Origin: Photorhabdus cinerea
GTDB taxonomy: Bacteria > Pseudomonadota > Gammaproteobacteria > Enterobacterales > Enterobacteriaceae
DNA length: 64,000 nucleotides
Reading direction: 5' to 3'
NCBI RefSeq assembly: GCF_011189575.1
Contig: NZ_PUJW01000018.1
Coordinates: 1-64,000 of the forward strand
Part shown: positions 1 through 9,564 of the stretch, piece by piece
Layout: each line of letters begins with the position of its first letter
How positions within the stretch are numbered: the stretch's first letter is position 1
Made by a program: the position numbers and the translations under genes
Notes under the pieces: generated by a model
Seen by the model: only the letters and a program-made list of their open reading frames with translations
Database searches by the model: none
Told to the model about the DNA's origin: nothing

Positions 1-49
1 GATAGAAACGCTTAAAGCGTACGTTGCCAGTCAAAATACGCCGGAGTGA
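1..49 (+). CDS. 3' end of an unidentified protein, cut by the window edge
   Basis: Reading from base 2, an open frame gives a short tail ending in LKAYVASQNTPE and a TGA stop at 47-49. Too little is present to name the protein. Bases about 93-137 nearly match the right boundary of the inverted-repeat element at 52.88 kb, so this could be the last codons of a transposase close to the end of a related insertion sequence. That link is an inference; the frame could also be chance. Confidence 0.3.
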   Translation, partial: IETLKAYVASQNTPE

Positions 50-710
50 CGTGTTTTAAAGCCCTGCGGGCTTTTCGCCTTATATCCCCGCCCGCACTGG
101 GCTAGGGTTTACGGCGGATTTTGCTAAGTTTAGGATCGTTTACTTCGATACAAGCGAGCAGTTATCTATTAAAAGAAATGCTTTGATGACATTAATGAAA
201 ACAACTCTTTTTGGTATCACATTTGAAAACGTACAAACCTGCATTATTAAAGTGAAGTTTTAGTATTTGAATAGTGTGTGATTTAACCCACTATTCGTAG
301 TGTGCTGCTAATAACAATTGTAGTCAATACTATTTATGTCTGCCACCATGCAGAAGGATGAGCGTGATTATAATTTGGTGAGAGTTTGTATGAGTTGTTT
401 TTTATTTAATAGTTAAGCAAGAAACGATTAAAAGCGGTGAAGGGTATCTTTGCTTGAAGACTCTCCAATTTAACCATTATTGGTAGGTTTACTTTTAAAT
501 GGTTTAGTCTATCTAATTTTCTACAATGCACGCCTCCACACGATTAAGAAGCTATATTTAAATAATAGAAAACCTGATGTTCTGATTGATGTTGGGATGC
601 TCTTTCAGATAAGAAGTCATCGGTTGGATATTCATTACTTATAAAGAAGTTATCCCAGACATTTTCTATGGGGAAAATTATGTTTTTATCTTATAAAAGA
701 AATCGGGAAT
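50..710. other. Intergenic stretch without a recognisable gene
   Basis: No frame here looks coding. A GC-rich part (60-140) holds a small hairpin (GCCCTGCGGGC) and a segment at 93-137 shared with the boundary of the element at 52.85-52.89 kb, so it is probably the end of a mobile element. From about 140 to 710 the DNA is AT-rich with no gene I can recognise. Confidence 0.5.
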
Positions 711-741
711 TAAAAACCCCTCAACTGCTTATCGTGAGGGG
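711..741 (-). terminator. Intrinsic terminator of the CstA-type transporter
   Basis: Read on the minus strand, CCCCTCA (741-735) pairs with TGAGGGG (723-717) around an 11-nt loop and is followed by TTTTTAATT. It lies 27 bp after the transporter stop codon. Confidence 0.8.
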
Positions 742-767
742 CTATATTTAACTATCTTTTTTAGTTT

Positions 768-2222
768 TTACTCATTAAATGCTTCGGTTTCTATATTGTT
801 AGAAACTGATTTAGAGCGGACTTTCGCAAAGAAAACAATAGTGATAACCGCCGTTGCTACCAGACCGATAATGACGGAAGTATTCCAGTTCAAAGCAAAA
901 CCTTCTGGAGCAAATGCCAGATAAGTGAAGCATACCGCTGTCATAAACATGGCTGGCAGGGTAGTGATCCAGTGGAATTTATCACGGCGTAGTAGCCATG
1001 CTGAGGCAGCCCATAACATGACCATTGCTGTGGTTTGGTTTGCCCAGCCGAAGTAACGCCAGATGATATTGAAATCAGTTTTGGTAATCAGATAACCGAC
1101 AATAAACATTGGCACACTTAATAACAGGCGTTTAATCATTTTTTGCTGAGGAATATCCAGGAATTCAGCAATAATAAGGCGTGCAGAACGGAATGCTGTA
1201 TCGCCGGACGTGATTGGCAGAATCACCACGCCGAGGATTGCCAGAATGCCGCCGACAGTGCCCAGCAGAGAAGTAGAAACTTCGTGAACGACCAAGGATG
1301 CCGTACCTTTATCGATCACTGCCTGTAGTGCGTTAGTATCTTCATAGAAGCTCAGACCCAGCGTACACCAGATCAGCGCGATAATACCTTCACCAATCAT
1401 TGCACCGTAGAAAACAAAGCGGCCATTCTTCTCATTCTGCATGCAACGCGCCATTAGCGGCGATTGGGTGGCGTGGAAACCAGAAATTGCGCCACAGGCA
1501 ATAGTGACAAACAGTAACGGCCAAATAGGTAGATCTTTCGGATTAAAGTTAGTGGCGAAATCCAGCCCTTGTGAATAGAAAGGCTTATCACTCATAACTA
1601 AACCGGCCATCAGCGCGACAGACATAAATAGCAGCAATGCACCGAATAGCGGGTAGAGACGGCCAATGATTTTATCGATAGGAACCAGGGTTGCGAGAAT
1701 ATAGTAAGCAAAGATAACGCCAACCCAGATGGCAATGTTATCCCACCCCATTGCATCTTTCAGCAAGTTGTTCAGTAGACCTGCTGGACTCAGAACAAAG
1801 ACTACACCCACCAACATCAGTAAAATGACAGCAAAGATATTCATGAAATGCTTCATGGTTTTGCCCAGCTCGTTACCGACGATAACGGGTACTGATGCTC
1901 CGCGAGCACGAACACTGAGCATACCGGAGAAGTAATCATGTACTGCACCGGCAAAGACACAGCCAAATACAATCCACAGCATAGCAAGCGGACCGTAGAG
2001 AGCACCAAGAATCGGGCCGAAAATAGGGCCAACGCCAGCAATATTCAGTAACTGAATTAACCAAACTTTTGGGGTGGACATGGCGACATAATCGACACCG
2101 TCAGCCATAGAAATAGCAGGAGTTTTTCTTTCTGGCCGAATGGTGAATATTTTCTCGACAACTTTGCCGTATATGAAATATCCAGCCAGAAGAAGCCCGA
2201 TACAGAACAGGAACCACAACAT
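768..2222 (-). CDS. CstA-family peptide/pyruvate transporter, short form
   Basis: A 484-residue polytopic inner-membrane protein with about a dozen hydrophobic segments. The N-terminal GVGPIFGPILGALYGP stretch and the HATQSPLMARC motif are typical of the carbon starvation CstA family, which imports peptides or pyruvate. E. coli CstA and BtsT are about 700 residues; this is the compact form of about 480 residues seen in several other genera, not an obvious truncation. It is a single-gene unit with its own terminator. An AAGGT ribosome site precedes the ATG. Substrate cannot be read from the sequence. Confidence 0.85.
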   Translation of the reverse strand: MLWFLFCIGLLLAGYFIYGKVVEKIFTIRPERKTPAISMADGVDYVAMSTPKVWLIQLLNIAGVGPIFGPILGALYGPLAMLWIVFGCVFAGAVHDYFSGMLSVRARGASVPVIVGNELGKTMKHFMNIFAVILLMLVGVVFVLSPAGLLNNLLKDAMGWDNIAIWVGVIFAYYILATLVPIDKIIGRLYPLFGALLLFMSVALMAGLVMSDKPFYSQGLDFATNFNPKDLPIWPLLFVTIACGAISGFHATQSPLMARCMQNEKNGRFVFYGAMIGEGIIALIWCTLGLSFYEDTNALQAVIDKGTASLVVHEVSTSLLGTVGGILAILGVVILPITSGDTAFRSARLIIAEFLDIPQQKMIKRLLLSVPMFIVGYLITKTDFNIIWRYFGWANQTTAMVMLWAASAWLLRRDKFHWITTLPAMFMTAVCFTYLAFAPEGFALNWNTSVIIGLVATAVITIVFFAKVRSKSVSNNIETEAFNE

Positions 2223-2377
2223 AAAATAATACCTTACTCTACTTTTTTGATCTGGATGCTACTTTATCGTTTCATAAGAAAAATACCGTGAAGTAATTCG
2301 CTTTTTACTTTTCCGCTCTGTTTTCTAATTAGAAATACGATTAAAGTAAAAAGTCATTAATTAGCCAGGAGGTGGTT

Positions 2378-2983
2378 ATGCTATATATCTTCGATATGGG
2401 TAATGTGATTATTGATATTGATTTTAAACGAGTTTTAGCTGTATGGAGTAATTTGAGCGGTACACCTCTTGCGACGTTGACTAAAAGTTTCTCTATGGGC
2501 GAAATGTTTGAAAAACATGAGCGTGGTCAAATTACTGATCTGGAATTCGCGGATACTTTATGCCAGGAAATGAGTATTTCACTCAGTTTTGAGCAATTTG
2601 TTGCTGGATGGCATGCTATTTTTATTGATATTCGACCTGAAATCATTCAGATAATGAAGAAATTACGTGAAGCAGGGCATCGGGTTGTGGTGTTATCCAA
2701 CACAAACCGTTTACATCTGGATTACTGGCCACATAATTACCCTGAAATTGCAGTATCGGCGGATTACCTTTATCTGTCCCAGGATTTGGCAATGCGTAAA
2801 CCAGAACCTGATATTTTCAAGTATGTTCTTGATAAAGAAGGTTTTTATTCGGATCAAGCCGTATTTTTCGACGATATGCTGGAAAATGTGGAAGCGGCCA
2901 GTGCTCTGGGGATCAAGGGTGTTCATGTTGTTGATAGGCAGACAGTGCCAGATTATTTTAAAGCAATCGGTTTTTCTGAATAA
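2378..2983 (+). CDS. yihX: HAD-family alpha-D-glucose-1-phosphate phosphatase
   Basis: A 201-residue haloacid dehalogenase phosphatase very like E. coli YihX (199 residues), which releases phosphate from alpha-glucose-1-phosphate in the cytoplasm. Motif I is present as IFDMGNVIIDID (YihX has DLGNV), motif II as VVVLSNTN, motif III as the Lys of MRKPEPDIF and motif IV as FFDD. The ATG at 2378 is chosen because AGGAGG (2367-2372) sits 5 bp before it; an upstream GTG at 2372 would overlap that site. In E. coli yihX and dtd are also neighbours, so this is backbone. Confidence 0.92.
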   Translation: MLYIFDMGNVIIDIDFKRVLAVWSNLSGTPLATLTKSFSMGEMFEKHERGQITDLEFADTLCQEMSISLSFEQFVAGWHAIFIDIRPEIIQIMKKLREAGHRVVVLSNTNRLHLDYWPHNYPEIAVSADYLYLSQDLAMRKPEPDIFKYVLDKEGFYSDQAVFFDDMLENVEAASALGIKGVHVVDRQTVPDYFKAIGFSE

Positions 2984-3006
2984 AATGAGGGATTGTGCGG
3001 ATAATA

Positions 3007-3133
3007 TATACCCAATAGATTTCAAATTGCAGCGCGGCGGCAAGGGAGCGAATCCCCAGGAGCATAGATAACGATGTGACTGGGGTAAGTGAAAGCAGCC
3101 AACAAAGCAGCAACTTGAAAGATGAAGGATATA
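3007..3133. repeat. ERIC repeat, full length
   Basis: A 127-bp imperfect palindrome running from TATACCC to GGATATA, with the classic ERIC core (AATCCCCAGGAGC, GTGACTGGGGTAAGTGA, GCAACTTGAA). It fills the gap between yihX and dtd and would be transcribed with them. Same length as the copy at 46357-46483. Confidence 0.93.
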
Positions 3134-3172
3134 GGACAATATATTGATGCTAATCTCTGAACAAGGAAAAAT

Positions 3173-3610
3173 ATGATTGCGTTAATCCAGCGAGTCACAC
3201 AGGCAAATGTTGTTGTTGAGAACGAAATTGTTGGGGAGATTGGTCACGGCTTGCTGGTATTGCTGGGTGTTGAAAAAGAGGATGATCAACAGAAGGCAAA
3301 ACGGTTATGTGAGAAGGTGATAGGGTATCGGATATTTAGTGATGAGCAGGACAAAATGAACTTGAATGTCCAACAGGTCGGAGGCAGTTTGCTGGTTGTC
3401 TCCCAGTTTACACTGGCTGCCGATACTCAAAAGGGCATGCGACCAAGTTTTTCTGGCGGAGCAAGCCCGGATAAGGCTGATGAATTATATCGCTATTTTG
3501 TTGAACGATGTTGCCAAAGTGGTGTAAAAACAGAAACCGGGCGGTTTGCTGCCGATATGAAAGTCAGCCTGACAAACAATGGGCCAGTCACTTTCTGGTT
3601 GCAGGTCTAG
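3173..3610 (+). CDS. dtd: D-aminoacyl-tRNA deacylase
   Basis: 145 residues, the normal length for Dtd, which hydrolyses D-amino acids wrongly attached to tRNA (and Gly from tRNA-Ala). The two family signatures are intact: SQFTLAAD in the middle and NNGPVTFWLQV at the C-terminus, which together form the active site across the homodimer interface. AAGGA precedes the ATG. The next gene, fabY, starts 35 bp downstream on the same strand, as in E. coli, so the two are probably co-transcribed. Confidence 0.96.
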   Translation: MIALIQRVTQANVVVENEIVGEIGHGLLVLLGVEKEDDQQKAKRLCEKVIGYRIFSDEQDKMNLNVQQVGGSLLVVSQFTLAADTQKGMRPSFSGGASPDKADELYRYFVERCCQSGVKTETGRFAADMKVSLTNNGPVTFWLQV

Positions 3611-3645
3611 AACGAAAAACAGCCAGTAAAGCGCAACCATCCCCG

Positions 3646-4599
3646 ATGACACATCATGATCAAGAGAAAAGGGCCGTTTCTATGTATTATCTGCGAGTAC
3701 CTGAAACAGAACAAGAATTGGAAGCATATTACCAATTTCGTTGGGAAATGTTGCGTAAGCCGCTGAATCAGCCTGTAGGCTCTGAGAAAGATGGTTATGA
3801 CACTATGGCTCATCATCAGATGGTTGTGGATGAGAAAGGTAGCCCAGTGGCGGTAGGGCGTTTATACATCAATGCGGATAGTGAAGGCGCAATCCGCTTT
3901 CTGGCAGTACATCCCCATGTGCAAGGTAGAGGGTTAGGAAAATTAATCGCAATGGCCCTGGAATCCGTTGCCCGTCAGGAAGGTGTTAAACGGGTAGTAT
4001 GCAGTGCTCGTGAATATGCGGTGGAGTTTTTCAGTAAATTAGGGTTTGAAAACCGCGGGCCAATTACTAGCCCGCAAACGACACCAGTTCGCCATTTTCT
4101 GATGATAAAACCGGTGGCAACACTTGATGATATTCTTCACCGGCCAGATTGGTGCAACGAACTGCAAAAAGCTTGGTACAAACATATTCCCCTCAGTGAG
4201 AAAATGGGTGTGCGGATTTCTCAATATACCGGCCAAAGTTTTATTACCACGATGCCGGAAGCAGGGAATCAAAATCCTCACCAAACTCTCTTTGCAGGTA
4301 GTCTGTTCTCATTGGCAACGCTAACCGGTTGGGGGTTGATCTGGCTGTTGTTACAGGAACGCCAACTGGGGGGAGATATTATTCTGGCTGATGCCGATAT
4401 CCGTTACAAAAAGCCTGTTATTGGCAGGCCAAAATCTGTTGCGGATCTTAAAAATATGAGTGGCGATTTGGCTCGTCTGGCACAGGGCAGTAAAGCGAGA
4501 GTGAAGCTGGAAGTGACGGTTAGCGGTGATCATGGGCTAGGTGCCGTGTTTACTGGTACCTACATGGTATTGCCAAATGCTTATACGGCTATCGCTTAG
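3646..4599 (+). CDS. fabY: FabY/YiiD: GNAT acetyltransferase fused to a thioesterase-like domain
   Basis: 317 residues from the ATG at 3646; E. coli YiiD (329 residues) aligns over the full length. The first part is a GNAT N-acetyltransferase with the acetyl-CoA loop VQGRGLGKL. The second part, after MIKPVATLDDI, is a hot-dog-fold thioesterase/acyl-ACP decarboxylase-like domain with NPHQTLFAGSLFSLATL. In E. coli the gene is linked to initiation of fatty acid synthesis. A longer in-frame extension reaches back to 3508 inside dtd but is not conserved; ATG 3682 (MYYLRVP) is another possible start. Confidence 0.92.
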   Translation: MTHHDQEKRAVSMYYLRVPETEQELEAYYQFRWEMLRKPLNQPVGSEKDGYDTMAHHQMVVDEKGSPVAVGRLYINADSEGAIRFLAVHPHVQGRGLGKLIAMALESVARQEGVKRVVCSAREYAVEFFSKLGFENRGPITSPQTTPVRHFLMIKPVATLDDILHRPDWCNELQKAWYKHIPLSEKMGVRISQYTGQSFITTMPEAGNQNPHQTLFAGSLFSLATLTGWGLIWLLLQERQLGGDIILADADIRYKKPVIGRPKSVADLKNMSGDLARLAQGSKARVKLEVTVSGDHGLGAVFTGTYMVLPNAYTAIA

Positions 4600-4604
4600 A
4601 TTGA

Positions 4605-4627
4605 CAGTGGCATTAAATATGCCACTG
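4605..4627 (+). terminator. Hairpin after fabY
   Basis: CAGTGGCAT (4605-4613) and ATGCCACTG (4619-4627) form a perfect 9-bp stem with a 5-nt loop, 6 bp after the fabY stop, followed by a moderately T-rich stretch (GGTAATATTTCT). Confidence 0.7.
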
Positions 4628-4710
4628 GTAATATTTCTATAAAATTAAGCTTCGTTGAGCACACGCAGCATAAAGTCATCAAGTTTAGTGCGGAAATTGG
4701 CTATATTGCT

Positions 4711-5136
4711 TCATGTATATTTTATATGTTCAGCAGCTTTGCGTACAACATCGTAGTAACTGGCTGGCAATATACCCATCCGAGGCGAAACAGGGGCAGG
4801 GAATGAGCGGCGGGGTGGTGCGACATTGAACCACTCGGATGTGTAATAGAGTTTTAATCGATGATTAAGATTAAACTTCGTATCATACGCGAGGCCCGTA
4901 AGGTCAAAGTCAGGATCAGTTGTCGGTATGATAAATTCACCAAGATAGATCTTGTCAGTTTTCTGGGAAGTGCCATATGCCACAACTAATGCGTGCTCCG
5001 TGGGTGATGCGGCCAACACAAGGGCTGGCCTTGGTTTTGGTCCTGGGACACCGATATGCTGTGGAAATCGGCACCAGAGAATACTTCCGATCGTAGCAAG
5101 TGGGGTGAAGCGAGTAATTCTCTCTTTTGTTGCCAT
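4711..5136 (-). CDS. PemK/MazF-family toxin
   Basis: 141 residues. GSILWCRFP near the N-terminus and KPRPALVLAA match the PemK/MazF barrel of mRNA-cleaving toxins (usual pattern GxxW...PRPxLVL). The family cuts mRNA at short motifs and blocks translation. It lies 12 bp after a 94-residue partner gene, the usual antitoxin-toxin order, and has its own site (GGAAG). The pair is wedged between fabY and the AsmA-like gene and is probably an insertion. Bases 4647-4706 on the minus strand keep a short open tail (FRTKLDDFMLRVLNEA, then stop) that may be the end of a gene lost here. Confidence 0.75.
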   Translation of the reverse strand: MATKERITRFTPLATIGSILWCRFPQHIGVPGPKPRPALVLAASPTEHALVVAYGTSQKTDKIYLGEFIIPTTDPDFDLTGLAYDTKFNLNHRLKLYYTSEWFNVAPPRRSFPAPVSPRMGILPASYYDVVRKAAEHIKYT

Positions 5137-5148
5137 TTGTCACTTCCG

Positions 5149-5433
5149 TCAAATCAAACTTTGAGTAAAGACATCATCTGACAGGGCGTTTGCTTCGCTT
5201 GCGTTACGGATAGTGGAGAGCTGTTCGTTCGTCAGCGGGCCATCATCACGTTCATAATGAGGTAGGTACTGGTCGGCCAGATTGCGTAAAGCAAGGTGGG
5301 TGAGTTCTGTTTTGCTCATTCCAGTAACGTTTACCAGAGCCTCAAGTGTTTCAGCGCTGATACCGGTAGGTGTATCCTGATTGCGCAGACGCAAAAGGAA
5401 ACTTGCTACTGGTTTTTCATGATTCCGTTGCAT
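5149..5433 (-). CDS. Antitoxin partner of the PemK-type toxin
   Basis: 94 residues, mostly helical and hydrophilic, with SAETLEALVNVTGMSKTELTHLALRNLADQ resembling a ribbon-helix-helix/RelB-type DNA-binding region. Position directly upstream of the toxin and small size support an antitoxin that binds the toxin and represses the shared promoter. GAGG lies 8 bp before the ATG. The family assignment rests mainly on context. Confidence 0.65.
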   Translation of the reverse strand: MQRNHEKPVASFLLRLRNQDTPTGISAETLEALVNVTGMSKTELTHLALRNLADQYLPHYERDDGPLTNEQLSTIRNASEANALSDDVFTQSLI

Positions 5434-5585
5434 AAGTGTGCCTCGTATGAATGTATCTGTTTAGACATGATTGATAGCATATTTATATCAGATATAAATA
5501 TGCTATCAATCTTTATCTGATATGTAGTAATCACGAATAAATAAAGCGCGAAATATCAAAGCTATCAGGCATGTTTCTGTGAAGT

Positions 5586-5649
5586 GGGCATGTTCTCCTT
5601 TCGGAAGCACAAACATACGGCATCTTACTTCCTATGGGACAACATGCCC
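5586..5649. other. Long stem-loop between TA pair and AsmA-like gene
   Basis: GGGCATGTT (5586-5594) and AACATGCCC (5641-5649) are perfect inverted repeats enclosing 46 nt that contain a smaller CC/GG stem. It sits just downstream of the AsmA-like gene (minus strand). It could be a terminator or a small palindromic element; there is no clear T-run. Confidence 0.35.
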
Positions 5650-5655
5650 AGATGG

Positions 5656-7428
5656 CTATAACTTAACAACCGGACAGGTTTCACAGTTTGGTGTGGATAT
5701 TTGTCCCTTATCGATGATTTGAGTTTCCTGGCCTGATTGTTTGTCTGTGGCAATAAATGTGCCATTGATAGTGTTTTTAATGTCATTAGCAGATAGATCT
5801 CCCTGTATTAACAGCGTGAAATTACCTTTGCCCTGTAATTTCAACGGAATCCAGCCCCATTGAGGCAAAATTGCTAAATCTGCATCTATTCCCCGGAAAT
5901 CTAAAGTGAATGGCTTCTGTACTTGTTGATCCACTGTGCCTTTAATTTTCAGTAACCCATCATCAATAGAGGCATCTAATTGGTCGAGGATCAGTTTATT
6001 GCCCTCCGTATGTAATTTAAGGTAAGGACGATGTAATTCAACTTTGTTGAATGTTGCGCTGGTGGCGCTCAGGTTTGAAGAGCCGTTCCAGATCCCCCAT
6101 TTCCCTTCTTTTAATAATTCCATGTTATCTATGTGACCATTGAGAGCAGTAAGCTGGAATGGAAAATCGGGATTAATATCAATCAACAAGCTGTTATTAA
6201 TCGTCAGTTGGTTAATAGAAAATTCGGATATCCATTTAGGAAGGGATTCTTTTAATGATTGGTGCCAATTTTCTGGCAAGGTATAAGTTAAACCAGCAAC
6301 CGTTGCATTTGTGATGTTGAGTTGCTTTGTTTGGTGATCCCATTGAGCTTTGACGTGGAATAATCCCTTTTCCCAACGGGTAGTGAGATTGGAAATACGG
6401 AGTTCATTGCCTGCAAGACGCAGGTGACCAATAGCGTCAGTGAAATGAAGATCATTCAGCGTAGTGTCCATGACGTTGAAATCAATGATGCCTTCTTTTG
6501 TTTGCCAACTCCCATTAGTCAAACCAATATTTTTTACTGAGGCATCCAAATAGTTAGCAGACCAGTTTTTACCTTCCAGTTTAGCATTAGTCAGGCTTAG
6601 ATCTTTGATGCTGATTGCGGGTAATTTACTCACTTTTAGCCATAACTCTTTAAGAGTCATTGGCGTTTGCCAACGGACATTGCTGATAAGTAAACTATCC
6701 CACTGCCAGCTACCATCGGGCAGACGTTGCCCATTACCCGATATCGAACCCTGTGCCAATGTTGCACCAAGTGAATGGATAATAAGGGCATTCTGCTGGC
6801 TATCTCCTTGCATAATGACTTTTTCAAGAGGAATACCATTCAGCTTCAGCTTCTCGGCACTAAACTGAAATTTGCCACTTCCTGACAACTCATTTGGTTG
6901 CGGGTTCCATGGGGTTATGCCGCCGGTAATGTTTTGTCCCTGAATTTGCCAGTCTGCATTTTCTGACTGAATAGCCATCTGATTAAGTTGCAGGATATTG
7001 GCGCTAAAAGGCAGGGATTGTCGTTGGTCTTTTATGGTTAATTGGCCCTGTTGCAATAACAGACGATGAAAATGACGTGGGGCAGTGAGTTGTTGCCAGT
7101 TGAAATCGAATGATGCAACTTGAGCGGCTAAAGTGAAAGTGTGTTGCTTATTGCTAATGACGATATCGGAGAATGCCAGGGTTTTAGGTTGTGACCAGCT
7201 ATGTTTAATATTGTTAATTTGAACCTGATAACGACTATTATTACTAAGCCATTGACTAAGCTGATGTGCTCCCCAGTTTGTTTGCATCACAACATAAATA
7301 GTGATCATTGCCAGTATTAGCAGTAATAACAGAGTAACCAGCGATTTTCCTAACCATCTCATCATTAGACTCCAGCCTAATCGGTTTAACCAATGCCCTT
7401 TTATGCCGTAATTTTCTTGTTCACTCAA
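5656..7428 (-). CDS. AsmA-family envelope protein
   Basis: 590 residues. One strong membrane segment near residues 24-47 (LVTLLLLLILAMITIYVVM) is followed by a long beta-rich periplasmic part with recurring LxxNxLxLxxLxAxxxxGxL-like strands, the pattern of AsmA/YhjG/TamB-type proteins that are thought to handle lipids between membranes. A small cluster of Cys at the extreme C-terminus (NCETC) is unusual. I cannot assign it to a named E. coli AsmA paralogue. Its promoter would lie in the 504-bp gap shared with the divergent HpaB-type gene. Confidence 0.75.
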   Translation of the reverse strand: MSEQENYGIKGHWLNRLGWSLMMRWLGKSLVTLLLLLILAMITIYVVMQTNWGAHQLSQWLSNNSRYQVQINNIKHSWSQPKTLAFSDIVISNKQHTFTLAAQVASFDFNWQQLTAPRHFHRLLLQQGQLTIKDQRQSLPFSANILQLNQMAIQSENADWQIQGQNITGGITPWNPQPNELSGSGKFQFSAEKLKLNGIPLEKVIMQGDSQQNALIIHSLGATLAQGSISGNGQRLPDGSWQWDSLLISNVRWQTPMTLKELWLKVSKLPAISIKDLSLTNAKLEGKNWSANYLDASVKNIGLTNGSWQTKEGIIDFNVMDTTLNDLHFTDAIGHLRLAGNELRISNLTTRWEKGLFHVKAQWDHQTKQLNITNATVAGLTYTLPENWHQSLKESLPKWISEFSINQLTINNSLLIDINPDFPFQLTALNGHIDNMELLKEGKWGIWNGSSNLSATSATFNKVELHRPYLKLHTEGNKLILDQLDASIDDGLLKIKGTVDQQVQKPFTLDFRGIDADLAILPQWGWIPLKLQGKGNFTLLIQGDLSANDIKNTINGTFIATDKQSGQETQIIDKGQISTPNCETCPVVKL

Positions 7429-7932
7429 GAGATAGAGTGTAAAAGTTATGAACAGGAATGATTATTTATAACATTTATATAATTGGATAATAAAAACAGA
7501 GATACCAATCAATAACCCTGTTAATTGCCAGCTTTAATGATTATCAGATAGCGAAATAAATTGAAAATAATTCATTATTATTAGTGAGTTTATTTCAACA
7601 AAAACAAGCTGTAAGTATTTATTTTTATTTGACTGTGTTTTTATTTCCTATACAAAGCTGAATTTTTTGTTAAAATTTTAGAGCATGTTTTTAGTCATAT
7701 AAATAGTTATATTGTGTAACTAATGTCACTATTAAAGTTATCAAGAGTGGCGTAGTGATATCGCAAAGCTTTTCCCAAAAAATTAATGTATTACGAGGTG
7801 ATCATAAATAATGTAATAATTTTATTTGCATAATTAAACCTATTTTTATCCTGGTTTAATTGATGTTTGGAATAAAACGTCGCGATTGATTTTACTTATT
7901 TACCAGTGAATAAATAATGTCAGGAATATACT
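7429..7932. other. 504-bp AT-rich divergent intergenic region
   Basis: No open frame and no repeat recognised. It must hold the promoters of the AsmA-like gene (minus) and the HpaB-type gene (plus). The size and AT richness suggest regulated expression of the monooxygenase, but I see no named operator. Confidence 0.5.
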
Positions 7933-9486
7933 ATGTCAGATGAAATGAAACAAAAATCGCCGGATGAAAATAATGCCCGTATCACCCGCCCACTAAATGG
8001 CAAGGAATATCTGGAAGGGTTAAATGATGGTCGGGAAATTTGGGCTTATGGTGAGCGTATTCACGATATTACCAGCCATCCTGCTTTTCAAAATCCAGCC
8101 CGCGCTGTTGCGAAACTCTATGACGCCTTGCACGATCCTGCTTATCGTGACGTACTGACTACAGCGACTGATACGGGTAGTTGCGGTGTGACACATCCCT
8201 TTTTTCGTATCCCGCGCTCACAGCAAGATTTAATTGCTGATCGTGATGCTATCGCCGCGTGGGCGCGCATAAGTTATGGTTGGTTAGGGCGAAGCCCTGA
8301 TTATAAGGCTTCGTTTCTTACCACACTGGGCGCAAATCCGGAGTTCTATGGTGATTTTGCTGATAATGCGAAAACCTGGTACACCCGTTCACAGGAAAAA
8401 GTGCTTTACTGGAATCACGCAATTGTTAACCCGCCAATAGATCGTCATTTACCTGCTGATGAAATTGGTGATGTTTGTATTCATGTGGAAAAAGAGTGCG
8501 ATGATGGATTAATCGTTAGCGGTGCTAAAGTCGTTGCCACGGGATCAGCAATCACCCACTACAACTTTATCGGCCATTATGGTTTACCGATCAAAAAACG
8601 GGAATTTGCATTGGTCTTTACCTTGCCGATGAATTCACCGGGGTTGAAATTAATCTGTCGCCCCTCTTATGCATTGGCGGCGGATAAAATGGGAAGTCCT
8701 TTTGATTACCCACTCTCTTCCCGCTTTGATGAGAACGATACCATTATTGTTTTGGATAAAGTGAAGGTCCCATGGGAAAACATATTTATCTATGGTGATA
8801 TCGAGAAAACATCGTCGTTCTTTTCTGAAGCTGGCTTTTTTCATCGGGCATTGTTACATGGCGTCACCCGGTTGGCCGTTAAACTTGATTTTCTTTGTGG
8901 GTTAATTATTAAAGGCGTTGAAGCGACGGGTACGCAAGATTTTCGTGGTGTGCAAACACGTATTGGTGAAGTATTAGCATGGCGTAATATGTTTTGGGCG
9001 ATTAGTGATGCAATGGTTAAATCACCTCAACCTTGGCATGGGGATGCTTTATTGCCGCGATCTGAGTATGGAATGGCTTATCGCTGGTTTATGACGTTAG
9101 GCTACCCGCGGATAAAAGAAATTATTGAGCAGGATTTAGGGAGTGCGCTGATTTATGTTAACTCTCATGCCAGTGATTTTACTAATCCGGAACTTGCTCC
9201 CTATCTTAATAAATATGTGCGTGGCTCAAACGGTTATAGCGCTGTTGAGCGCGTAAAACTGATGAAACTGATTTGGGATTCTATCGGCACAGAATTTGCC
9301 GGCAGACACGAATTATATGAGCGCAATTATTCCGGCAACCATGAAAATATAAGAATTGAACTGCTATTAACTGCCCAAGCGTCAGGATTAGTGGATCAAT
9401 TTAAGGGATTTGCTGAGCAGTGTATGAGTGAATACGATCTTAATGGTTGGATTGGTGACGATTTTATTTGGCCTTCCAGTCGCTAG
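7933..9486 (+). CDS. hpaB: HpaB-type flavin-dependent aromatic monooxygenase
   Basis: 517 residues, the length of the large component of two-component 4-hydroxyphenylacetate 3-monooxygenases. The ITRPLNGKEYLEGLNDGREIW start, TDTGSCGVTHPFFRIP and the KVVATGSAITHY region match HpaB, which uses FADH2 and O2 to hydroxylate a phenol ortho to its OH. AGGAA precedes the ATG at 7933. No reductase gene (hpaC) and none of the hpa degradation genes are next to it; the following gene is xanP on the other strand. It may therefore serve a biosynthetic or tailoring reaction with a reductase from elsewhere. The symbol reflects family only. Confidence 0.85.
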   Translation: MSDEMKQKSPDENNARITRPLNGKEYLEGLNDGREIWAYGERIHDITSHPAFQNPARAVAKLYDALHDPAYRDVLTTATDTGSCGVTHPFFRIPRSQQDLIADRDAIAAWARISYGWLGRSPDYKASFLTTLGANPEFYGDFADNAKTWYTRSQEKVLYWNHAIVNPPIDRHLPADEIGDVCIHVEKECDDGLIVSGAKVVATGSAITHYNFIGHYGLPIKKREFALVFTLPMNSPGLKLICRPSYALAADKMGSPFDYPLSSRFDENDTIIVLDKVKVPWENIFIYGDIEKTSSFFSEAGFFHRALLHGVTRLAVKLDFLCGLIIKGVEATGTQDFRGVQTRIGEVLAWRNMFWAISDAMVKSPQPWHGDALLPRSEYGMAYRWFMTLGYPRIKEIIEQDLGSALIYVNSHASDFTNPELAPYLNKYVRGSNGYSAVERVKLMKLIWDSIGTEFAGRHELYERNYSGNHENIRIELLLTAQASGLVDQFKGFAEQCMSEYDLNGWIGDDFIWPSSR

Positions 9487-9494
9487 GCTAAACC

Positions 9495-9532
9495 ATAATC
9501 ACGCACAACTATGATTTTATGTGCGTGATTAT
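9495..9532. terminator. Bidirectional terminator between hpaB and xanP
   Basis: ATAATCACGCACA (9495-9507) and TGTGCGTGATTAT (9520-9532) form a perfect 13-bp stem with a 12-nt loop, placed between two convergent genes. Confidence 0.8.
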
Positions 9533-9564
9533 CTGCAACCTGATATTGGACTTTTCGGCGGATA

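Noticed and set aside
3667..4700. Start of fabY inside dtd at 3508
   Set aside because: The extra 46 residues are the dtd 3' end in another frame and are not conserved in E. coli YiiD.
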